DNA of 64,000 bases. Source: Eopsaltria australis. Its lineage: Eukaryota > Chordata > Aves > Passeriformes > Petroicidae. Below, piece after piece: positions 55,924 to 64,000 of the stretch; positions within the stretch are counted from its first letter, which is position 1; every line of letters begins with the position of its first letter. Location of the stretch: positions 4,960,001 to 5,024,000 of the forward strand of contig JAVTVJ010000070.1 of NCBI GenBank assembly GCA_034509425.1, in the 5' to 3' direction. Both the position numbers and the translations under genes were made by a program. The notes under the pieces are model-generated. The model was not told the origin of the DNA, made no database searches, and saw only the letters and a program-made list of their open reading frames with translations.

Positions 55924-56429
55924 CCCAGAAGAGGCTGGGCTCGAGACAGGTTAATACCCCCAGGGCTCATTGGGGAGCACCACCTGCCCATCTGAGTTAG
56001 TCACCCCCAGTTTCCTAGAGAGTTCTCAGTTACTCGGTTGTTCATTGTATCACTCCCCTGTCTGTAACCCTCGCTCATCCCCCTTCTATCCCTGGTTCGC
56101 TCCCTGTCCCCTGCTCCTCCCCAGTTCCTCCCCTCTGCTACCCGGTGATTGGTCACCGGGGGAACAATAAAAGATCGTGTCCCAGGGGAATCGAGGTCCT
56201 CCGATCCCCGGTGCCACAGAGTGCAGAACCTCGTGTCTGTGTCTCTTCATTCCTGGGTTGGAGGAACCCCCTGAGGTGTGGGAGAGTTCGCCTACCGAGC
56301 AGCTAGCAGGGAGCAAGGGCAAGAGTCGCTCGGCGATTGGGAACGAGGCTGGCCCCCGAGGACCCAAGTCGCATCCGCCTTTGCTGGTAGCCACCTCCAC
56401 TCCACCGAGGAGGCAGGCGGACGGCCACA
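55824..56429 (+). repeat. 3' LTR of ERVK
   Basis: 606 bp with ends TGTGGC and GCCACA (6-bp inverted repeat). AATAAAA near 56166 follows an inverted CCGGTGATTGGTCACCGG. The 3' flank ACCTCC (56430-56435) cannot be paired because the 5' LTR is missing. Confidence 0.87.
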
Positions 56430-56435
56430 ACCTCC

Positions 56436-56795
56436 CATGTTTCAATTTTTGCCCATTGCCTCTTGTGCTGTCACTGGACACAACTGAAAAAAACCTGGCT
56501 CCATCTATACCTCAACTCAGATATTTAGATATATTGACAATATCCCTCCAAAGCCTTCTCTAATGTAGGCTGAACAGTCCCAGCTCTCTCAGCTTTTCCT
56601 CAGGTGAGGGGTGCTCCTGTCTCTTCATCATCTTAATGATGGACTCTAATATGTCCATATCTCTCTTGCACTGGTACCCCAGTACTGAACACAGTACTCC
56701 AGTTGCAGTCTCACCAGTACTGAATGAAGGAGAAGGATCATTCCCCTCCACTTGCTGGCACCACACCTAATGTAGCTGAGGATACTGTTGACTGA
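56436..56795 (-). mobile_element. CR1 LINE fragment, minus strand
   Basis: On the minus strand this matches the CR1 3' coding/UTR region. The plus strand shows GAACAGTCCCAGCTCTCTCA near 56572 and the CTTTTCCTCAGGTGAG block near 56595, the reverse of the CR1 consensus. The ERVK provirus appears to be inserted in or beside it. Confidence 0.8.
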
Positions 56796-56863
56796 AAAGA
56801 TGCAGGGAACTATTCTTTATTAAAAAGACAGTCCACTTCTAAATGCAATCTCACCTCCCTACT

Positions 56864-58496
56864 TGTCCTGGGTTAGTCAGGAGGGGTCAAAATCTAGGAA
56901 GTGACCTATGCTGCAGGAAGTGATACAACTTCCTTCCTGAGAGAGAGAGCTAATAACCAGGTAGTTTTAAGGATTGATATGTAGGTAAACCAATTAAAAA
57001 GTTGATCCGCCTTCGAGGAAAAAGTCATATATAAGCAAAGAACCTCTGAGCCTCTTCCTCTTTTGGCCTGCTGCTGTGTAGAGAGGAGCATCTCTCTGCT
57101 TCTCTCCCCGGTAAGGCCCCCACCTCCTTCCAAAGGAGGGAGGGGGGGAGGGGGAAGGGAGGTTTAGGGCAGCCGTGTAGCTGCAGTTGGGCATGGGGGA
57201 GGAACCAGACGGCATTTTTGGCAGATACAGTTCAGTCGACATGTCAGCTACACGAGACAGGGCCAGGCCCCTGCTCTGGGGAAGGGAGGGGCCAGGCCGG
57301 ACTCCATCCAGTTCGGGCCAGGCCCTGCCCTGTCACCCCGGGCCCAGCCGGCCCTACCAGGCCGAGCCAGCTTTGCAGAGCCAGGCCACAGAGACACTGA
57401 GAGCTTCTGCCATCCAGCTCGGACTTTTTCAAACAGCCCGGCAGGGAGCACGTGATCCTCACACTGCCGGAGAGAGAGAGAGAGTGGTTAACTCTATCCA
57501 TGCCTGGACTAAACTTACAGACACCCATCCTTCCTTGCAGAGAAAGAGAGGAACGAGTGAGGACATCTACATAAATGCAGCATAGAGACTCTACAGTCAG
57601 TGAGGAAAGCAGGACCGATGCCTAGAGGGAGGTGTATGAGAAGTGCTTCGAGAGTGAAGCTGAAAATTCTTTTGGAGAACCATGGTTGGGGACTGAGCTA
57701 ATAAATTTCCTGTAATATATGAAGATATAGTCCAAAGAGGAGATGTGAGGTTCTAATTGCAGCCAGTGAACTGAAACACCTGGGTAAAGACAAGTAAGTG
57801 TTGAAATAAGTACAGCCTGTTGGGAAACTTGAACTAAGAGAGACGAGAGAGGCTGTGACCTAGAGCCCTGGTCCCGGGAGAATGACAGAGAACCTGTGTT
57901 GTCAGGAGAACCTGTGTTGCTCAGCACAGAAGAAGGGATTTTCTTTGTTGCTGCAACTGAACTGTTCGTCCTTAAAAAGGTACCCCATGTACTGTTCATA
58001 ACCCACCATAGTGGCTGTGGGAAAGCTACTGGTGTGGGAGGGTTCCTGCACAATAAGCAGATCTTTCTTCCGGGCGGTGGCTAATGGTGAGGCAGAAGAC
58101 CCATAAAAAAACTGTATTTTCTTACAGAGAATCCATGGTATAAACAAAAGAGACTTCTCTCCCTAAATGAACTGAAACAAGAGCTACTTCTGAGATGGTA
58201 AACTGACTGGAGGTCAAAGTGTTGTCTTTTGTGTGTTGTCAGGGAGAAAGAAATGGAAAGGTGGGGGAAGGAGGGGTGGTCTGAGGAGTTTGTTCTGGGT
58301 CTTCCTGGTTTTTTTTCTCTTTTCCTCTTTGTCTTAGGTGTATTAATAAACTTTCTTTATATTCTATAAAGTTTGAGCCTGCTTTGCCTACTCCTAATCC
58401 TCATCTCAAAGCAAACATCAGGTAAATTTAAGTAAGTGTGCTGGCATTTGGCCAGAACCTTGAATAGACGAACTGGAACCACTACACTACTGTCAT
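56864..58496 (+). mobile_element. Solo LTR of the tRNA-Val family (1633 bp)
   Basis: It runs TGTCCTGG...CCACTACA with a perfect 5-bp duplication CTACT (56859-56863 and 58497-58501). It is collinear with 61128-62760, which has the same 1633-bp length. AATAAA near 58345 sets the plus orientation. It is the least G-to-A-altered of the three copies. Confidence 0.93.
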
Positions 58497-58675
58497 GCTA
58501 TACCAACAGTGCCTCTCTTTTCATGTAGATGTCTAGACATCTGCTAATGCTCATTGCTTTGATAACAACTTATTCCATATGTGTCCTGTCTCAAAGAAAT
58601 TACACTGCCTGAAACTGGCATTTCTTCAGCTTTCTATGTTTCAGATTGTGTGTGCACTCTTATTTTGAACCTAAG

Positions 58676-59405
58676 TGAATTACCAAAATATGAGTATCGA
58701 TGTAGTATCGATACCCAACTCGAGACGGACAAAGTGTCTCTAACAGGGCTGTTAGAAAGTGTATGTTTATTTCAGTGCCGGGCAACTGCATGGGATAGCT
58801 CCCTAACATGCAGCGCAAAGCACAAAGCCATACAGGATCTATATATTTACAAAAGTCTTGAATATTCATAATATAAGGATATATTCATCATATTAGTACC
58901 TCCCATTTCCCTGCTTTGTATGGTAATTAGTTGAATACTAATTAAGCATGTGTAGTTTGTCTTTTAATTTGGGTCAGTGGTCGAGAAATTTGAGGAGAGG
59001 GCTAGAATGAAGAAGTAAAACTTCTCTACCTCTTGTTTGAACTTTTTGCCTCTTGGTTTTTGACAATACAAATTGCTTCTAAGGGAACTTTCAGTTCCTT
59101 CTTACATTTCTCTTCAATAGGAAAATTAGTAACTGTCTACATTCCTTTAGATCTATGAAGCAATGTTTTCTATTTCCCTATTTCAAGCACAGCTGAATAA
59201 GCATCAAATGACAAGTAATTGTTCACCTGCACTCCAAAACTGCTTCAAACCTAATTCTTTAGTTAATCATTGATTCCAGCTGGGTCTACTTACTAACTCT
59301 ATTTTCTTTAAATCAATTCTAGCTGGGTCTACTTACTGAGTCTATTCCAACTAATTTTAACTAACTTTTTGTCTATGATTCTAATTTTTAAAACTCTGTT
59401 TCATA
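58676..59405 (-). mobile_element. Solo LTR, family F, copy 2
   Basis: This is the reverse complement of the family at 20079-20783, with about 25 bp of extra duplicated sequence near 59320 (the AGCTGGGTCTACTTACT block occurs twice). Ends are estimates; no clear duplication was found. Confidence 0.75.
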
Positions 59406-60572
59406 AGTACCCCACTCTTTGCTTCTAACCCATGAACTGTTTGAAATTCAAAAGACTATTTGTGCTCTATCTTGTCAATTTTATTGTTTTGATACCATTT
59501 TGCCCTGCATTTTTCCTCTTGCACCTGTTTCAGCTTATAGGGCACTGCAGGTAGAGGTATCTCTCTGACAGCATTTTCCTTCTGTCTACACTGCTTTTCT
59601 CTCTTTTTTTTCTGCCCTCCTTCATTCCTGGTTTATTTCCTGCCTTCTCAGCTCTCTTTCCTTTACTTATGGCCTCTGTGTACTAGGCCTCTCCCCATCA
59701 CTTTTTTGTTTACTCCCTCCTTTGAAATGGGGGGACAGGAGGCTGGTAAGGTGTGTGTTTCAGAGCAGAGCAGCTGTGAGGCTGCAAATCCTCCTCTCAT
59801 CTGCTGAGCACCAGATGGTGCCTCAAGGAGGAGCTGCTTGAACAGTACAGCAAGAAGACCTGATCCTCTTGCCACTTGCACTCGTTTTGCCCAGGTGCCT
59901 TGATGGCTATGAATGAACAGCTGGGGCCAAGAGAGAAAAGGATCCAGGAGAGGCAGCCCTCAGTTTGACTGGATACACTGGGGCAGTCAGAAAACAGCAG
60001 TGTCTGCTGGTTACACCACTGCCCTTGTCCACAGCTTTCTCTGTTGGCTGTATTTTCAAGCAGAGCAGGCCAGGAGTTGATAAACCCTTGTTCTCCCCTT
60101 CACTCCCCCTCAAAAAGCCAAACAAACTTGCCTACTGAATTTAGTTATAAGTCAACCATTTTATAGAGGCATCTGCGTTTGTTTATGCAGTGACAACAAA
60201 CATGTAAAGTGAGCCACTGTTTTGAAAAGGCTTCCATGAAAGCCTCTCAGCATTGTTTGATGCCCTGGAGAGGTTTCTGGTGCTAACATGACTCCAGCTC
60301 TCTGAGTAATGCTTTCCTTAACAGTATTGCAAAGTGTTAATTAAAAAAGAAATGAGAGGTAGTTCTTTGACCTGATTGTAGTTCTGCATTAGAATTGAGT
60401 TTGCCAAGTGATTTTGAATTTTAAAGGAAAAAAAAGGGGATAAATTCTCTTGTGTTTTAAAAACACATTGTAGTTTTATATATTATGTATCATGCCCCAA
60501 AAATGTCTTGAAAAGACAAAAAGAAAGAAAAGGACAGGTACAACCCATATGCCAATTAATACTTTTCACTGG
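59406..60572. other. Gene-free stretch
   Basis: Nothing recognisable; pyrimidine-rich around 59570-59660. Confidence 0.5.
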
Positions 60573-61127
60573 TGTCGTGGGTTGACCCCGGCCAGGTGCC
60601 AGGTGCCCCCTCAGTCACTCTATCACTCCCTCCCCCGCTGGGAGAGGGGAGAGGATAATATTGAAAAAAAGACTACCAGGGTAAGAAAAGGCAGTTTTAT
60701 TACAGCGGGGGAAAAAAATAGAACAAACAAGCTGAGAGTTGCGCGTGCAGGAGCAGAAGAGAAAACAATCAATCTCTACTTCCCATCAGTAGCGATGTCC
60801 GGACACTTCCTGGGAAGCAGGGCTTCAGCATGCGTGGTGGTTGTTCCAGGAGGCAAACATGGACCAGCCCTGAGTGCCTCCTCCTCCTCCTCTCTTCCTT
60901 CCCTTATATATCTGAGCTGATGTCATATGGTATGGAATATCCCTTTGGCTGACTGGGGTCAGCTGGCCTGCTGGTGTCCCCTCCCAGGATCTTGCTCCCC
61001 CCATCCCCTTCAGTGGGGGAAGGAATGTCACAGGGACAGCACAGCTTGGCAGTAGCCAAAACACTGCTCTGTTATCAACACCAGCTACCAAAGTACAGCA
61101 GTGTAAGGCCTGTGAGCTTTACCCCAG
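60573..61127 (-). mobile_element. ERVL-type LTR, interrupted by the tRNA-Val element
   Basis: It begins on the plus strand with TGTCGTGGGTTGACCCC, the start common in avian ERVL-type LTRs. TTTTATTA near 60692 reads as AATAAAA on the minus strand. The conserved ATGGTATGGAATATCCC block lies at about 60927-60943. It stops at CCCAG at 61127, where the next element starts; its last bases should lie beyond the window. Confidence 0.8.
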
Positions 61128-62760
61128 TATCTTGGTTTAGGCTAGAGGGGTCAAAATTTAAGAAGTGATCTGTGCTGCAGGAAGGCATACAACTTCCTTC
61201 CTGCGAGAGAGAGCCAATAATCAGGTAGTTTTAAGGGTTAATAAGTAGGTAAACCAATTAAAAAGTTGATCTGCCTTTGAAGAAAAAACCATATATAAGC
61301 AGAGACCCTCTGACGCTCTTCCTCTTTGGACCTGCTGCTGCTGTGTGGAGAGGAGCAGCTCCTGCTTCTCTCGCTGGTAAGGCCCCCCCCTACCTCCTTC
61401 TGAAGGAGGGATGGGGGGGGGGGGGAAAGGAGGTTTTACGGCAGCCGTGCCGCTGCAGCCGGGCAGGCATGGGGGAGGAACGGCTGGAATCTTCAGCAGA
61501 TACAGCTCAGCCGGTGTGCCAGCTACACGAGAAAGAAAGCCAAACCCCTGCTCCAGGCCAGGCAAAGACCAGGCCAGACTCCATCCAGCTCGGGCCAGGC
61601 CCTGCCCTGTCACCCCAGGCCCAGATGGCCCTACCAGGCCGAGCCAGCTTGGCCGAGCCAAGCAAAGAGACTCTTGAGAGCGTCTGGCATCCAGCTCAGA
61701 CCTGTTCAAGCAGCCCGGCAAAGAGCACGTGATCCTCACACTGCCAGAGAGAGAGAGAGACAGAGATTAACTCTCTCCATGCCTGGACTAAACTCACAGA
61801 CACCCATCCTTCCTCGCAGAGAGAGGAACGAGTGAGGACACCTACATAGTGCAGCGCAGAGACTTTACAGTCAGTGAAGAAAGCAGAACTGATGCTCACA
61901 AAGAGGTGCATGGGAAGTTGCTTCAAGAGTGAAGCTGAAAACTCTTTTAGAGAACCATAGTTAGAGACTGAGCTAATAAATTCCCTGTAAAATATGAAGA
62001 AATATTCCAAAGGGGGGATGTGAGGTTTCTAATTGCAGCCAATGAACTGAAATACCTAAGTACAGACAAGTAAGTGTTGAAAAAGTACAGCCTGATGAGA
62101 AACTAGAACCAAGAGAGAGGAGAGGCTGTGACCCAGAGCCCTGGTCCCGGGGAGAATGCTAGAGAACCTGAGTTGTCAGAAGAACCTGTGTTGCTAAGCA
62201 CAGAAGAAGGGATTTTCTTTGTTGCTGCAATTGAACTGGGCATCCTTAAAACAGGTACCCTGTGGACTGTTCATAACCCACCATAGTGACTGTAGAAAGG
62301 CTACTAGTGTGGGAGAGATCCACCATTAAGCTAGACTTTACTCCAAGCGGCGGTTAATGGTGAAGCAGAAGACCCATAAAAACTGTATTTTTCTTACAGA
62401 AAATCCATAGTGCAAACAAAAGAAACTTCTCTCCCTAAATGAACTAAAACAAGAGCTGTTTCTGAGGTAGTAAACTGACTAGAAGTCGAAGTGTTGTCTT
62501 TTGTATGTTGTCAGAGAGAATGAAATAGAGAGGTGGGGAAGGAGAAGTAGTCTGGAGAGTTTGTTCTAGTTTTTTCTTGAATTTTTTTTTCTTTTTTCCC
62601 TTTGTCTTAGATATATTAATATAACTTCTTTGTACTTTATAAAGTTTAAGCCTACTTTACCTACTCCTAATCCTTATCTCACAACAAGCAATCAAGTAAA
62701 TTTAAGTAAGTGTGCTAACATTTAGCCACAAACCTAAATAAACGAACTGAAACCACTACA
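61128..62760 (+). repeat. 5' LTR of the tRNA-Val element
   Basis: It starts TATCTTGG (a mutated TGTCCTGG) and ends CCACTACA. It is aligned end to end with 56864-58496. Its 3' half shows more A for G than that copy. Confidence 0.9.
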
Positions 62761-62765
62761 TTCAA

Positions 62766-62783
62766 TGGTGTTTCTGCCCGGTT
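62766..62783 (+). other. Primer-binding site, tRNA-Val type
   Basis: TGGTGTTTCTGCCCGGTT lies five bases after the LTR. It complements the 3' end of vertebrate tRNA-Val except for one position (T for C), as I recall that tRNA. Confidence 0.75.
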
Positions 62784-63058
62784 TTTCAAACCAAATAATA
62801 GACAAATTGATAAGAGTTTGAGACAAAAATTGATTAAGAGAAATAATAGGCAAAGCATGTATTAAAATACAAGATAAAGTAAATAGTAGTAGAAACTGTG
62901 TATTGTAGTAGTCATATAAAGTCTAGAAGTAGAAGTTTGTGTAAAAAGCTTTCTGTTTAGTTTAGTAATTTTTCTTATTCTAAGTAAAGATTGTATAATT
63001 AATGTAATTTTAATAATAAGTCTTATATATAGTTTTTCCCCGAAGGCGAGAGGTGGAA
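62784..63058 (+). other. Non-coding interior and polypurine tract of the tRNA-Val element
   Basis: An A-rich, G- and C-poor segment without an ORF of note, ending in CGAAGGCGAGAGGTGGAA (63041-63058), the purine-rich stretch that directly precedes the 3' LTR. Confidence 0.75.
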
Positions 63059-64000
63059 TGTCCTGGTTTCGGCCAGAGGGGTCAAAATCTAAGAAGTGAT
63101 CTGTGCTGCAGGAAGGCATACAACTTCCTTCCTGCGAGAGAAAGGCAATAATCAAGTAATTTTAAAAGTTAATAAGTAAGTAAACCAATTAAAAAGTTGA
63201 TCCGCCTTCAAAAAAAAACCCATATATAAACAAAGACCCTCTAACGCTCTTCCTCTTTGGACCTGCTGCTGCTGTGTAGAAAAGAACAGCTCCTGCTTCT
63301 CTCGCTAGTAAGGCCCCCCCCTACCTCCTTCCAAAAGAAAAATAAAAAAGGGAGAGAAAAGAAGTTTTACGGCAGCCGAGCCACTGCAACCGGGCAGGCA
63401 TGGGGGAGGAACGGCTAAAATCTTCAACAAATACAGCTCAGCCAGTGTGCCAGCTACACAAGAAAAAAAGCCAAACCCCTGCTCCAGGCCAGGCAAAGAC
63501 CAAGCCAGACTCCATCCAGCTCGGGCCAGGCCCTGCCCTGTCACCCCGGGCCCAGATGGCCCTACCAAGCCGAACCAGCTTAGCCGAACCAAACAAAAAA
63601 ACTCTTAAGAACGTCTAACATCCAACTCAAACCTATTCAAGCCGCCCAGCAAAGAGCACGTGATCCTCACACTACCAGAGAGAGAGAGAGACAGAGATTA
63701 ACTCTCTCCATGCCTAAACTAAACTCACAAACACCCATCCTTCCTTGCAGAGAAAAAAACAAGTAAAAACACCTACATAGTGCAGTGCAGAGACTTTACA
63801 GTCAGTAAAGAAAACAAAACTAATACTCACAAAGAAGTGCATGAGAAGTTGCTTCAAAAGTAAAGCTAAAAACTCTTTTAAAAAACCATAATTAAAGACT
63901 GAGCTAATAAATTCTCTGTAATATATGAAGATATAGTCCAAAGAGAAATGTAAAGTTCTTATTGCAGCCAATAAACTAAAATACCTAAGTACAGACAAGT
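63059..64000 (+). repeat. 3' LTR of the tRNA-Val element (partial, G-to-A rich)
   Basis: It starts TGTCCTGGTTTCGG and is collinear with 61128 onward until the window ends. Compared with that copy it carries many G-to-A changes and almost no C-to-T. Confidence 0.92.

Larger units (their letters stand above)
44868..56429 (+). mobile_element. Betaretrovirus-like (class II) provirus, 5' end missing, split by CCR-B
   Basis: From a gag fragment starting exactly at the CCR-A LTR end, the order is capsid C-terminus, NC zinc knuckle, pro, RT (YMDD), RNase H, integrase, env, polypurine tract and 3' LTR. CCR-B (48361-54413) interrupts the integrase. Gag-pro and pro-pol are related by -1 frame changes, as in betaretroviruses. 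The 5' LTR, leader, matrix and most of capsid are absent. Confidence 0.9.
61128..64000 (+). mobile_element. tRNA-Val-type LTR element with 298-bp interior (non-autonomous), runs off the window
   Basis: A 1633-bp 5' LTR (61128-62760), a 298-bp non-coding interior (62761-63058) and the first 942 bp of the 3' LTR (63059 on). A primer-binding site and polypurine tract sit at the inner LTR borders. It lacks any coding capacity, so it resembles TRIM/LARD-type non-autonomous elements with unusually large LTRs. The left flank is CCCAG; the right one is beyond 64000. Confidence 0.88.

Overview
The window looks like repeat-choked avian nuclear DNA, probably from a passerine or close relative. Two CR1 LINE fragments are present (one with the ATTCTGTG-type CR1 3' end), the background is AT-rich with no recognisable host exon chain, and more than half of the 64 kb is endogenous retrovirus (ERV) sequence. 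Such ERV density is typical of a bird W chromosome or another non-recombining or heterochromatic region; that placement is inference. No host protein-coding gene, rRNA or functional tRNA could be supported.

Layout. 1-6030: the 3' part of a class III-like provirus (ERVL-1, +; gag, protease, RT, RNase H, integrase, polypurine tract, 3' LTR), interrupted by a solo LTR. 6118-6976: CR1. 12561-19435: a complete but decayed gamma-like provirus on the minus strand (ERV1), with two further solo LTRs inside it, one of its own family. 20079-33610: five solo LTRs scattered through gene-free DNA. 33726-38796: 5' LTR, primer-binding site, gag, protease and RT of a second ERVL (ERVL-2), also hit by a solo LTR and cut off in the RT connection. 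38797-44867 and 48361-54413: two copies, in inverted orientation, of an unusual LTR element that I call the coiled-coil/RNase-H element (CCR-A and CCR-B). It has no ordinary gag-pro-pol. It carries one long intact ORF (725 and 756 aa) that joins a new N-terminal domain and coiled coil to an RT-connection/RNase-H-like tail without the usual catalytic residues, followed by a TM-type env ORF. The layout recalls the chicken ENS-1/ERNI (Soprano) family, but this comparison is from memory and untested. 44868-56429: a betaretrovirus-like provirus (ERVK; gag, pro, pol, env, 3' LTR). CCR-B sits inside its integrase active-site motif, and its 5' end is replaced by CCR-A. 56864-64000: two loci of an LTR family with 1633-bp LTRs, including a provirus-like copy with only 298 bp between LTRs and a tRNA-Val-type primer-binding site.

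The strongest observations are these. (1) The CCR ORF is open in both copies and varies in length by whole repeat units. (2) CCR-A lacks a target duplication and joins two unrelated proviruses, which suggests recombination or misassembly. (3) There is strand-biased G-to-A hypermutation between the two LTRs of the tRNA-Val element, and a matching excess of Trp-codon stops in ERVL-1. (4) The ERVK gag-pro overlap holds a textbook -1 frameshift signal. (5) A 30-bp repeat next to the CCR 3' LTR repeats the LTR terminus and keeps a small ORF open. Nesting gives relative ages: ERVL and ERVK are older than CCR-A and CCR-B, and the minus-strand ERVL-type LTR at 60573 is older than the tRNA-Val element.
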